DNA of 30,695 nucleotides from a virus, in the IMG/VR virus record IMGVR_UViG_3300011114_000294, positions 1 to 30,695 of that record. One strand, written 5' to 3'. Position 1 is the first letter of the stretch; every line of letters starts with the position of its first letter. The position numbers and the translations under genes were made by a program. The notes beneath the pieces were generated by a model that had not been told where the DNA came from, did not search any database, and worked only from the letters and a program-made list of their open reading frames with translations. Below are positions 22,738-29,310 of this stretch, one piece after another.

Positions 22738-24502
22738 GATACAACACTCAGCACCCATGTTAGTTAATCTTGGCGCAGCAATGCCGCAAGAGGCTAACGA
22801 AAAAGAGACTCCTAAAGGATGGGTGACGCTAGGCGAGGCTAACTCCTTCCCGAATTATTTGATAGATTTATACTACAGCTCACCGGTGCACTCTGCACTT
22901 ACGATGAGCATAGCTTTCATGATAGCAGGGAAGGAATTTAAGAGCACTAATCCTGCAGCACAACGTGAGATAGATAGATTGAAATTAAATGCAATTAGAA
23001 GGCCAATAACCCTAGATGCAAAGATGCAGGGGGGTTACTACTTAGAAGTAATTTGGAGCGTAGATAGAACAACTGTAGCTAAGATAAACCATCTACCTTA
23101 TGAGAATGTTCGTTTGGCTGTGGCTAATGATGAAGATGTTATACCTGGCGTTTATTATTCTAAAGATTGGAGTGATATGCGCAAAAAGAAGAATGCGCCT
23201 ATATTTATTCCAATGTATAACCCAACTACAAAAGCAGATGAGCCTTCTCAAGTGCTATTTGTGGGCATCATGACTCCAGGTAGCGCATACTATCCTAAGC
23301 CCGATTACTATAGCGCTATCAATTACATAGAAATTACAAGAGAAATAAGCGAATTTTACCGAGCTTTTTTAAGCAATGGTATGGCACCTAGCTACTTCCT
23401 TCACATGAACAATGGCATCCCTGATCCTGAAGAGCAAATGGCTATTAGAAGGAATTGGGAGACTATGGTAGGTGCTAAGAAGGCGGGTAAAGTAGTATTT
23501 ACTTTTAATGAATCTTCTGATAGAGCACCTCGTTTAGACCTTGTGCCTATGAGTGATGCAGATAAGCAATGGATGGAGCTAAGCACTCAGTCACGTGAGA
23601 ACATCTTAGGAGCACATCGCGTTACTTCACCCCTACTTTTTGGCATTAGAGATGCAGGAGGATTAGGTAGCAATGCTGATGAGATGAAATCAGCTTACAG
23701 AATTTTTAATAAGAACATTATTGAGCCATATCAACAAATCGTTACAGATTCACTTGAGGAGATATTTAAAGGTATGGGTATTATGGCTGATATTTATATT
23801 GAGGCTAATGATATTTTCGGGGATGAAATTGCTGCTCCAACTGTTGCACAATCTGCAACAACTCAATTAAGCGCTGAAAAAAAAAAGACTAATTTAAGTG
23901 ATCCACAAGAGAAGCCTCCAATTTTTACAGATGAGGATGAGGCATGGTGGTGTGAATTCTTAGAAGATAAGGGAGAAATAGTAGATGAGGAAGAGTGGGA
24001 ATTAATCGAAGCTGAGCCTGTTAATCTTGCATCAGTTAGAAGTTATTCTAATCCTGATAAGCCATCTGAAATGGATAGCGGACTATACAAAATACGCTAT
24101 GCCTACTCTAAAAATACAAGCTCTAACAGTAGAAGATTCTGCAGACAAATGGCTAACGCTGCACGTAATGGATATGTATACCGTTACGAAGATTTGCAAG
24201 CCATGGAGCCTGACACTAACGAGCTAAATCCAAACATGGGCCACAATGGCAGCACGTTCAGCGTGTGGTTATGGAAGGGCGGAGTCAACTGCAAACATGT
24301 TTTTGAGCGAAGAGTATATTTTAGAAAGCGTGAGAAGGGAAAGTTTGTAAAAGATAATGGCTTAGAATCATCTGATCCTATCTCAGTAGCTAAAGCTATA
24401 CGTGCAGGTATGCCTTTAAAAGATATAGCTAAAGACTTTGCTAAAGCTAATACTCGCCCATTTGATATGCCCGACCAAGGCAGATACCCAGGAACAAATT
24501 AA
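22730..24502 (+). CDS. Portal protein with long C-terminal extension
   Basis: The 590-residue protein forms the dodecameric portal. The N-terminal 385 residues show a portal plan: LYYSSPVHSALTMSIAFMI near 47-65, then GGYYLEVIW, then a long helical stretch (INYIEITREISEFYRAFLSN). The SPLLFGIRDAGGLGSNADEM segment near 302-321 matches the wing/stem loop seen in such portals. A lysine-coding A10 run (23877-23886) follows. The C-terminal region from about residue 449 (YKIRYAYSKNTSSNSRRFCR, NAARNGYVYRYEDLQAM, WLWKGGVNCKHVFERRVYFR) is a separate Cys/His-containing domain. I recall that arrangement from related phages. It overlaps the upstream gene by 8 bp. Confidence 0.85.
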   Translation: MDKIQHSAPMLVNLGAAMPQEANEKETPKGWVTLGEANSFPNYLIDLYYSSPVHSALTMSIAFMIAGKEFKSTNPAAQREIDRLKLNAIRRPITLDAKMQGGYYLEVIWSVDRTTVAKINHLPYENVRLAVANDEDVIPGVYYSKDWSDMRKKKNAPIFIPMYNPTTKADEPSQVLFVGIMTPGSAYYPKPDYYSAINYIEITREISEFYRAFLSNGMAPSYFLHMNNGIPDPEEQMAIRRNWETMVGAKKAGKVVFTFNESSDRAPRLDLVPMSDADKQWMELSTQSRENILGAHRVTSPLLFGIRDAGGLGSNADEMKSAYRIFNKNIIEPYQQIVTDSLEEIFKGMGIMADIYIEANDIFGDEIAAPTVAQSATTQLSAEKKKTNLSDPQEKPPIFTDEDEAWWCEFLEDKGEIVDEEEWELIEAEPVNLASVRSYSNPDKPSEMDSGLYKIRYAYSKNTSSNSRRFCRQMANAARNGYVYRYEDLQAMEPDTNELNPNMGHNGSTFSVWLWKGGVNCKHVFERRVYFRKREKGKFVKDNGLESSDPISVAKAIRAGMPLKDIAKDFAKANTRPFDMPDQGRYPGTN

Positions 24503-24514
24503 TACTATAACACA

Positions 24515-25090
24515 ATGGCAATAGCACCCGAAATACTTTTCATTAACGAGGAATTCCTTAAGAAATATACTCAGCTGAATGAGGCTGTAGACACTAACCT
24601 TATTCGCCCTGCAATTTACTTAGCTCAAGATAAGTATATTACTTTGTGGTTAGGTACTAACTTAACTAATAAGATTAAAGATGAAATAAGCGCAGGTACT
24701 TTATCCGGTGTTTACGCAACTCTACTTAATGAGTATATCGTTAAGCCAACTGCATGGTGGACAATGGTAGAGCTTTATCCTATGCTTATGTATAAGCACG
24801 ATAACGGTAACTTAGTTACGCGCCAATCAGAAAACACTACAGCTATCTCTTCAAGTGAGTTAGCAAGCCTTAGAGATATGGCACGTGAGAACGCTAACTA
24901 TTATACGCAGCGCTTAGTAGATTACTTGTGCGCTAATAACTCAGACTATCCCGAATATAGCAATAATACTAGCCCTGATATTACACCCATTCGTGTAGTC
25001 AATAGACAAAGCCAAGTAGCTTTTAGCAGATCTGTTAATGATAATGCAAACCCATGGTATAGATTTAGCATCCGAAACTTTACTAACTAA
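24515..25090 (+). CDS. Head-tail connector (adaptor) protein
   Basis: The 191-residue helical protein follows the portal by 12 bp. It contains FINEEFLKKYTQLNEAVD near 9-26, RPAIYLAQDKYITLWLGTNL near 32-51, and WTMVELYPMLMYKHDNGNLV near 82-101. These segments recall Bacteroidota-phage connector proteins (DUF6712-like, by memory). Adaptors bind the portal base after packaging and provide the docking ring for the tail. The C-terminus is polar and disordered. Position after portal supports the call. Confidence 0.75.
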   Translation: MAIAPEILFINEEFLKKYTQLNEAVDTNLIRPAIYLAQDKYITLWLGTNLTNKIKDEISAGTLSGVYATLLNEYIVKPTAWWTMVELYPMLMYKHDNGNLVTRQSENTTAISSSELASLRDMARENANYYTQRLVDYLCANNSDYPEYSNNTSPDITPIRVVNRQSQVAFSRSVNDNANPWYRFSIRNFTN

Positions 25091-25210
25091 ATGAAGATAA
25101 CAAAGGAAGAGCAGACACGTAAAGACTATGAGCGTAAGCTAAAAGTCTACTTAACTAAACGCGATAAAGAATTAAGAAAGAATGAAAGCACCAACAGCAG
25201 AAGAGCTTAA
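25091..25210 (+). CDS. 39-residue basic peptide
   Basis: A short frame begins immediately after the connector stop (ATG 25091) and reads MKITKEEQTRKDYERKLKVY, then a Lys/Arg-rich helix. It overlaps the endolysin-like gene by 29 bp in another frame. Its composition (half charged, helical) and gap-filling position suggest a real small gene. Function unknown. Confidence 0.55.
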   Translation: MKITKEEQTRKDYERKLKVYLTKRDKELRKNESTNSRRA

Positions 25211-25727
25211 GGCTCAATTCACAGAGCTTGGTTACAAGTGGCCTACTATTCACGTGGTAGGAATACGTAGTAAAGCTAATGAGCCTAACAAATTTGACGA
25301 TCTAATAGGATTGGTGCAAGGAGATCAGGTGAATTGGTATACCGGTACAACTAATCCAGGTACATTTTGGCTTAATAGCCCTATGAATTCTTTAGGCACA
25401 GCAGTTTTAAAGTGTGGACAATATGTCGACACTTACACAATAGGCCTGCATCAGGGCAAATACACAGCATTAAAGCAATCTAAAAAGGTAACTGTATTTC
25501 GCGATGCTGATAAAGATTCAGTAGCTGAGGAGCAAGGGAAAGAAGATACAGGATTGTTCGGTATTAACATCCATCGTGCTAATGAATCTGCTGAATCTAA
25601 GAATGTAGATAAGTGGAGTGCGGGCTGCCAAGTGCTTAACAATCCTAAGCAGTTCAAAGAGCTTATTCAGGCCTGCATTAAATCGGGTAAGAAGTCATTT
25701 ACCTATACACTACTACACGAATTATGA
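25182..25727 (+). CDS. Putative endolysin with His...SAGCQ motif
   Basis: The 181-residue protein is first in the lysis cassette. It has YTGTTNPGTFWLNSP near 53-67, GLHQGKYTALKQSKKVTVFR near 88-107, GLFGINIHRA near 123-132, and WSAGCQVL at about 145-152. The His-x(n)-S-A-G-C arrangement recalls the catalytic core of YkuD-type L,D-transpeptidases (H...S-x-G-C). This raises the idea of a peptidoglycan cross-link-cleaving enzyme rather than a lysozyme. Position directly before two holin-like genes supports a lytic role. It has no signal peptide, so holin-dependent release is expected. The enzymatic class is unproven. Confidence 0.65.
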   Translation: MKAPTAEELKAQFTELGYKWPTIHVVGIRSKANEPNKFDDLIGLVQGDQVNWYTGTTNPGTFWLNSPMNSLGTAVLKCGQYVDTYTIGLHQGKYTALKQSKKVTVFRDADKDSVAEEQGKEDTGLFGINIHRANESAESKNVDKWSAGCQVLNNPKQFKELIQACIKSGKKSFTYTLLHEL

Positions 25728-25900
25728 GCAACCATCAGCAGCAAGTAGCGGAAGGAGTAACCGGTACAGTGAGCAGTATTCTTTTATCTGTGCCTGCATG
25801 GATGTTAGATGTAGAATTCGCTTTAAAAATTGTATGTTTAATCTTATCAGGGATAGCTTCAATTTTTACCATCTATAAGATGAACAAGCGCAAGAGATGA
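25724..25900 (+). CDS. Small holin-like membrane protein 1
   Basis: A 58-residue frame starts on the ATGA overlap with the endolysin-like gene. A hydrophobic stretch at about 31-51 (FALKIVCLILSGIASIFTIY) is followed by a strongly basic end (KMNKRKR). A weaker amphipathic segment at 15-27 (TVSSILLSVPAWM) could be a second span. Size, topology and position suggest a holin or antiholin. It overlaps the next membrane gene by 4 bp. Confidence 0.65.
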   Translation: MSNHQQQVAEGVTGTVSSILLSVPAWMLDVEFALKIVCLILSGIASIFTIYKMNKRKR

Positions 25901-26142
25901 AATGGTTAAGAAGTGTATTCAGTAATGAGGGAGATGCGAGCTCTAAGCGGGTAGCATCTATACTAGCATTACTTGTATGCATTAACTTATCTTACATCGG
26001 GACATTTACTGATTACAAAACTCCTGAATACATGTTCGATGGCTTACTAATTTTAGCAGGAGGAGGTTTGGGATTAACAGTTATTGAGTCTATCTTTGAT
26101 AAAAAGAATTCAAATGACACACCAAACGAAGGAACAAATTAA
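25897..26142 (+). CDS. Holin-like membrane protein 2
   Basis: The 81-residue protein has two membrane spans at about 20-38 (VASILALLVCINLSYIGTF) and 48-66 (FDGLLILAGGGLGLTVIESI), with short polar ends. The SSKRVASILALL-plus-GLGLT-x-IE pattern is one I recall from Bacteroidota-phage holins. It would form lesions allowing endolysin to reach the periplasm. It overlaps the upstream gene by 4 bp and the spanin-like gene by 29 bp. Confidence 0.75.
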   Translation: MKWLRSVFSNEGDASSKRVASILALLVCINLSYIGTFTDYKTPEYMFDGLLILAGGGLGLTVIESIFDKKNSNDTPNEGTN

Positions 26143-26470
26143 GTTAGCTGTAATATTCGGAGTAGCTGTATTTATCTGCATACTCATGCAGCTCATGTAC
26201 ATCAGAATTAAAGAAGATGAGAAAGCTTTAAAGGGCTATGAAAGAAGAGCAGATAGAGCTACGCATGTGATAGATTCATTAGAGGCTACCAATGCCCAGC
26301 GCATGCTCGAAATTGAACAACTGAATGTGCAATTACAACGTAATACAGAAAGATATGAAGCTAACATCAGTGCTATTGATTCTTTGGATAGGAATGGCCT
26401 TAAGCGTGCCATGCGTAACTTACTCACAGAACTTACCGGAGAGAGATACCCTGGTGAGTCTAACGACTAA
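26114..26470 (+). CDS. Inner-membrane spanin-like protein (Rz-like)
   Basis: I choose ATG 26114 (MTHQTKEQIKLAV), giving 118 residues; an earlier in-frame ATG (26084) lies deep in the holin gene. A single N-terminal span at about 9-29 (LAVIFGVAVFICILMQLMY) is followed by a long charged coiled coil (ERRADRATHVIDSLEATNAQ). This is the layout of an inner-membrane spanin subunit. The coding end overlaps the next gene by 116 bp in another frame, as in Rz/Rz1. Function is inferred from topology and cassette position. Confidence 0.7.
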   Translation: MTHQTKEQIKLAVIFGVAVFICILMQLMYIRIKEDEKALKGYERRADRATHVIDSLEATNAQRMLEIEQLNVQLQRNTERYEANISAIDSLDRNGLKRAMRNLLTELTGERYPGESND

Positions 26471-26753
26471 AGAAGTAAGAGCACTACTCAAGTTAAAGGC
26501 CGAGCGCGATTATCTGCTAGAGCAGAATACCTTATTGACAAAAAGTGATAAAATTTCAAGTTCTGTCATTAAGGATCAGGCTAAGACTATAGACGCGTGG
26601 GCTATCACTAATGAAAAGACTTCTCAGCAATTAGTTAAATCACAGGAGCAGCTATACAAAGAAACTGCACGTAAAGAATCTTGGCGCAGCGCTGCGCTAA
26701 TAGGTATCCCTATCTCATTTGTAGGAGGTATAATCTTCACTATCCTTTTCTAA
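26355..26753 (+). CDS. Secreted coiled-coil protein with C-terminal membrane span, spanin-like
   Basis: The likely start is ATG 26355 (MKLTSVLLILWIGMALSVPC), giving 132 residues. An N-terminal signal sequence (cleavage plausibly after TYS24, before Q25) is followed by a coiled coil (EVRALLKLKAERDYLLEQN) and a C-terminal membrane span (the last 20 or so residues, including LIGIPISFVGGII). A Cys at 20 is preceded by Pro, so a lipobox is doubtful. N-terminal export plus C-terminal span resembles a unimolecular spanin layout. It overlaps the Rz-like gene by 116 bp. It is the last gene before the early promoter. Confidence 0.65.
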   Translation: MKLTSVLLILWIGMALSVPCVTYSQNLPERDTLVSLTTKEVRALLKLKAERDYLLEQNTLLTKSDKISSSVIKDQAKTIDAWAITNEKTSQQLVKSQEQLYKETARKESWRSAALIGIPISFVGGIIFTILF

Positions 26754-26800
26754 ACTAACATTTCTTTGTTAATAACTTTGCTTAAATTAGTAAGGTTTTT

Positions 26801-26831
26801 TTTGCATATCTAAAAATTAGTAGTACATTTG
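26801..26831 (+). promoter_or_regulatory. Bacteroidota-type promoter of the early operon
   Basis: The -33 element TTTG (26801-26804) and the -7 element TACATTTG (26824-26831) are separated by 19 bp. This matches the Bacteroidota primary-sigma consensus TTTG-N19-TAnnTTTG. The leader then carries AATAATCAATAACAAT and reaches ATG 26868 after about 35 bases. It should drive transcription of the block through the junction to the terminator at 2293. Confidence 0.85.
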
Positions 26832-26867
26832 TCAAACAATAATCAATAACAATTAAAACCAAGTAAC

Positions 26868-27056
26868 ATGAACACTGTTTCAATCTACAACCAAAACATC
26901 TTAGTTAACAAATTTACATTCGCTACCGAGAAGGAAGCGGTAGACTGCATGCTTCGCCATGCATCTGAGAAAGGCTTAGAAATAAATAAGAATTACACCG
27001 AGGCATTTAGCGAAGGTAACAAGCCTGAAATTTTAATCATTGTAAACGAAGCGTAA
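26868..27056 (+). CDS. Early small hypothetical protein 1
   Basis: The 62-residue protein is first after the early promoter, with an A-rich leader (AATTAAAACCAAGTAAC) suggesting strong translation. It contains TFATEKEAVDCMLRHASEKG, a helical segment with a single Cys. It has no membrane span or motif I know. Immediate-early position suggests a host-takeover role, but there is no direct evidence. Confidence 0.75.
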   Translation: MNTVSIYNQNILVNKFTFATEKEAVDCMLRHASEKGLEINKNYTEAFSEGNKPEILIIVNEA

Positions 27057-27058
27057 TC

Positions 27059-27172
27059 ATGAAAAAAGTATTAATCTATCTAGCTATCCTCTTCACAGGA
27101 ATGTTAATTGCGGGCACATTTGATGCTCAGACAGCAGAATTAGAATCACAACCTAATCACATAAGCAAATGA
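27059..27172 (+). CDS. 37-residue secreted or membrane peptide
   Basis: A short frame (MKKVLIYLAILFTGMLIAGT...) starts 2 bp after the previous stop and overlaps the next ATG by 4 bp. It has a classical signal sequence: KK, a hydrophobic core, then FDAQ as a possible cleavage site. The mature part would be only about 14 residues. A superinfection-exclusion or membrane-modulating peptide is conceivable. Confidence 0.6.
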   Translation: MKKVLIYLAILFTGMLIAGTFDAQTAELESQPNHISK

Positions 27173-27399
27173 GCGAAGAAAAAAACTATTACAAGGAAAT
27201 CTTTTTATTCTCAGAAGATGTAGTGCAAATTATAGAGGCTATAACTTTAGCGCAATCTACTTGGCGCAAAGAATATGACGGCAGTTATGATTGGGATACT
27301 TACTGCGAAAAGAGAATTAATCAACTTCAAGCAGTGCTTAATAAGATTCATGATACACCTTACAAAGAATTACCAACCCCTAATACGTTAAACAAATGA
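27169..27399 (+). CDS. Early small hypothetical protein 2
   Basis: The 76-residue acidic helical protein has an aromatic-rich middle (STWRKEYDGSYDWDTYCEKR). It is coupled by 4-bp overlaps to both neighbours, showing it belongs to the early polycistronic unit. No recognisable domain. Confidence 0.75.
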   Translation: MSEEKNYYKEIFLFSEDVVQIIEAITLAQSTWRKEYDGSYDWDTYCEKRINQLQAVLNKIHDTPYKELPTPNTLNK

Positions 27400-27578
27400 A
27401 AAGACTTTTTGAAATTATTGAAATAGCCAAGTACGATGGCACTCACTACTACTTAAAAATTGATGGTAGTTATGTAAAGCAATTTAATACCTATGAAGAT
27501 GCATTCGCTGAATACACGATGGCTATTAACTTCAGAGAGACTACTACAGTCTTAGTAAGCAAGGAGGTAGAGCTATGA
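27396..27578 (+). CDS. Early small hypothetical protein 3
   Basis: The 60-residue protein has beta-alpha character (FEIIEIAKYDGTHYYLKIDG, then YEDAFAEYTMAI). It overlaps its neighbours by 4 bp on both sides and has an AAGGAGG-like stretch (27560-27567) near its end that could serve the next gene (27575). That Shine-Dalgarno-like site is rare in this genome. Function unknown. Confidence 0.7.
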   Translation: MKRLFEIIEIAKYDGTHYYLKIDGSYVKQFNTYEDAFAEYTMAINFRETTTVLVSKEVEL

Positions 27579-27811
27579 AGTACCATGTAACAGTTACACC
27601 CATTGACGAGGTAGCCATCTCAATAGCTGAGCGCTTAGGCACTGCTAACCTATTCATAGCAGATACGTGGGAAATAGCTCAGCAGATGCTACCACTACTG
27701 ATGAAGATCTACAAGTTTGACTATACGCCAGTGTGGATAAACGAGTATAACGAAGGTGCACTTTACGAGTGGGAAAATGACGATGTAGTAATTAGTATTA
27801 AAAGAATTTAG
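27575..27811 (+). CDS. Early small hypothetical protein 4
   Basis: The 78-residue acidic protein (MKYHVTVTPIDEVAISIAER...) has an alternating strand/helix pattern. Its ATG is preceded by AAGGAGGTAGAGCT, one of the few Shine-Dalgarno-like sites here. It overlaps the upstream gene by 4 bp. No known motif. Confidence 0.7.
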   Translation: MKYHVTVTPIDEVAISIAERLGTANLFIADTWEIAQQMLPLLMKIYKFDYTPVWINEYNEGALYEWENDDVVISIKRI

Positions 27812-27835
27812 TATATTAGCAAAATAATCAATATC

Positions 27836-28066
27836 ATGAATAAACCAAACAATGTTACCGGAAAGGTAATCGTATCTCGGTGGGATGCCGAAGGATACAA
27901 GTGGCAGCTGTACACGTCAGCGCATAGTTACTCACTAACTGATTTCACAAATGCCAAAAAGCATGGGGAAGTATTCCCTGATAATGGCACATTTCTATTT
28001 CAGTTTGAGAGCGAAGGCGAAGAGAATATACACGATTACTTTTTGTCCGATGTCTACGCTATCTGA
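27836..28066 (+). CDS. Early small hypothetical protein 5
   Basis: The 76-residue protein has an AATAATCAATATC leader directly before the ATG. It contains KVIVSRWDAEGYKWQLYTSA and an acidic, aromatic C-terminus (FQFESEGEENIHDYFLSD). Function unknown. It overlaps the next small frame by 17 bp. Confidence 0.7.
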   Translation: MNKPNNVTGKVIVSRWDAEGYKWQLYTSAHSYSLTDFTNAKKHGEVFPDNGTFLFQFESEGEENIHDYFLSDVYAI

Positions 28067-28211
28067 TCGCGCTCAAAGCAGATTCATCTGCGTGCAGAGC
28101 TCACTACCGGGAGAGGAGTTAGAGTTCAATGAAATGGCATCTAAAGTAGTCTATGAAAGCTGGCGTTCATACTTCCAAAATAACCCCCATGAATTACAGC
28201 AGAGAACCTAA
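28050..28211 (+). CDS. Small hypothetical protein before the SSB-like gene
   Basis: I choose ATG 28050 (MSTLSDRAQSRFICVQSSLP...), giving 53 residues; earlier in-frame ATGs lie inside the upstream gene. The end overlaps the SSB-like frame by 23 bp if that starts at 28189. The composition is balanced (FNEMASKVVYESWRSYFQNN). No domain recognised; moderate confidence that it is real. Confidence 0.55.
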   Translation: MSTLSDRAQSRFICVQSSLPGEELEFNEMASKVVYESWRSYFQNNPHELQQRT

Positions 28212-28824
28212 TTGGGCAAAGCTCAAGCCTGAAATAGATTGGGACGAGCAGGAAGAAAAGTTAGCAAGTAAGTTAGATAAGTATATTAATCAAAACAAAA
28301 TAAAACAAGTAGTTATGAATCAAGGAATCGTTAAAAGTCAGAAATTCGTTAGAAATTGGGATGGCCCATCAGGTACTATCTATTACTTCGATTTAATCGT
28401 AGAAAGTAATGGAGTAAATGAAGTAGGTCAAGTAGGTGTAAAGGACATGAACAGCCCTAAGATTGCAGTAGGTGCTACCATTCACTACACAAGTGAAGAG
28501 CGCACTGGCCCTACAGGTAGAAAGTCAACTAACTTTAAGCTTCAGAATCCTAACCCATTTAATGGCTCATCTTCTGCTCCAAGTGGTGCGGCGAATAGCA
28601 ACTCTAATTACCGCAAAGAATCACCTGAAGTGCAGAATTCAATCAGCAAATCAGTAGCACTTAACAACGCTGTGTTGTTTTGCAAAGAGCAGAAGGGCAG
28701 CAAGCCAGGTGATGTATTAGATACTGCTGAGATTTTCTTAGCATGGCTTAAAGGTGAGCATGTAGAGGCAGTACAAATTAAAGCAGTAACAAATGAAAGC
28801 AGCGAAGATGAAATGCCATTCTAA
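28189..28824 (+). CDS. Single-stranded DNA-binding-like protein
   Basis: The 211-residue frame begins at ATG 28189. An internal ATG at 28315 (MNQGIVKSQK) has a far better A-rich leader (AAACAAAATAAAACAAG) and would give 169 residues, so a dual or later start is possible. The core from there reads like an OB-fold (FVRNWDGPSGTIYYFDLIVE, then VGATIHYTSEERTG). A Ser/Asn linker follows. The C-terminus ends in SSEDEMPF, closely like the DDDIPF acidic tip by which SSB recruits replication partners. An 85-bp segment (28674-28758) encoding part of the C-terminal helical module is duplicated in the gene at 29035. Confidence 0.75.
   Translation: MNYSREPNWAKLKPEIDWDEQEEKLASKLDKYINQNKIKQVVMNQGIVKSQKFVRNWDGPSGTIYYFDLIVESNGVNEVGQVGVKDMNSPKIAVGATIHYTSEERTGPTGRKSTNFKLQNPNPFNGSSSAPSGAANSNSNYRKESPEVQNSISKSVALNNAVLFCKEQKGSKPGDVLDTAEIFLAWLKGEHVEAVQIKAVTNESSEDEMPF
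28674..28758 (+). repeat. 85-bp exact direct repeat, copy 1
   Basis: Identical to 29175-29259, offset 501 bp. It encodes LFCKEQKGSKPGDVLDTAEI and a few further residues in the SSB-like protein. Mismatches begin at both edges in both copies, so the bounds are sharp. Confidence 0.95.
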
Positions 28825-29029
28825 GCTTACTCCATTTCACGCATGGGTGCGCAGTCATTTTTTGACTGTTGCACACTTTGCGGAGGTGCTGGAGGTAAGT
28901 TACCCTACAGCACAGAAGTACATTAAGCAGCCTCGCTCTATGAAGGTAAGCGACATAGGTAAGCTATCTAATGTTACTGAGGAAGAGATACCATACATAT
29001 TAGAACTAATGAAGGATTCTAAAAATTAA
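28793..29029 (+). CDS. Small helix-turn-helix protein
   Basis: The 78-residue protein has an HTH pattern near residues 25-45 (VAHFAEVLEVSYPTAQKYIK) followed by a basic loop and a second helix (IGKLSNVTEEEIPYILELM). It starts inside the SSB-like frame, overlapping it by 32 bp; a start at ATG 28808 is also possible. It may bind DNA as a replication or early regulator. Confidence 0.7.
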   Translation: MKAAKMKCHSKLTPFHAWVRSHFLTVAHFAEVLEVSYPTAQKYIKQPRSMKVSDIGKLSNVTEEEIPYILELMKDSKN

Positions 29030-29034
29030 AAATT

Positions 29035-29307
29035 ATGAAAGAAGTAGTAAAAAGACAAATGAGCGTGATGTATTACATAAATGCTTATCACGAATTAGAA
29101 TTAAAATTTCAAGATAACAAAATATCCGCTTATCAATTTGGTATTGAGCTATCAGAAATAGTGAATAAATTTCAGTTGTTTTGCAAAGAGCAGAAGGGCA
29201 GCAAGCCAGGTGATGTATTAGATACTGCTGAGATTTTCTTAGCATGGCTTAAAGGTGAGGATATAACGCAAAAAATGTTAGATGATTATTACAATTTAAG
29301 ACATTGA
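29035..29307 (+). CDS. Chimeric small protein carrying the duplicated SSB C-terminal segment
   Basis: The 90-residue protein has a distinct N-terminus (residues 1-47: MKEVVKRQMSVMYYINAYHE...). It then has 28 residues identical to the SSB-like protein's C-terminal module, from an 85-bp exact DNA repeat, and a short different end (DITQKMLDDYYNLRH). The repeat is in the same phase in both genes, so the module was copied as a functional unit or patched by recombination. The leader is A-rich (TCTAAAAATTAAAATT). Perhaps it shares a binding partner with the SSB-like protein. Confidence 0.75.
   Translation: MKEVVKRQMSVMYYINAYHELELKFQDNKISAYQFGIELSEIVNKFQLFCKEQKGSKPGDVLDTAEIFLAWLKGEDITQKMLDDYYNLRH
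29175..29259 (+). repeat. 85-bp exact direct repeat, copy 2
   Basis: Identical to 28674-28758; encodes the same residues in the same phase within the small protein at 29035. Complete identity at silent positions implies recent duplication or ongoing gene conversion. Confidence 0.95.
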
Positions 29308-29310
29308 GCT

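Noticed and set aside
24027-24227. 66-codon + frame inside the portal gene
   Set aside because: Overlaps a well-supported portal C-terminal domain and shows no recognisable features; not kept.
26399-26417. Lipobox at Cys20 of the spanin-like protein
   Set aside because: The residue before Cys is Pro (SVPC), unlike a normal L-x-(G/A/S)-C box; a type I signal cleavage at TYS/Q fits better.
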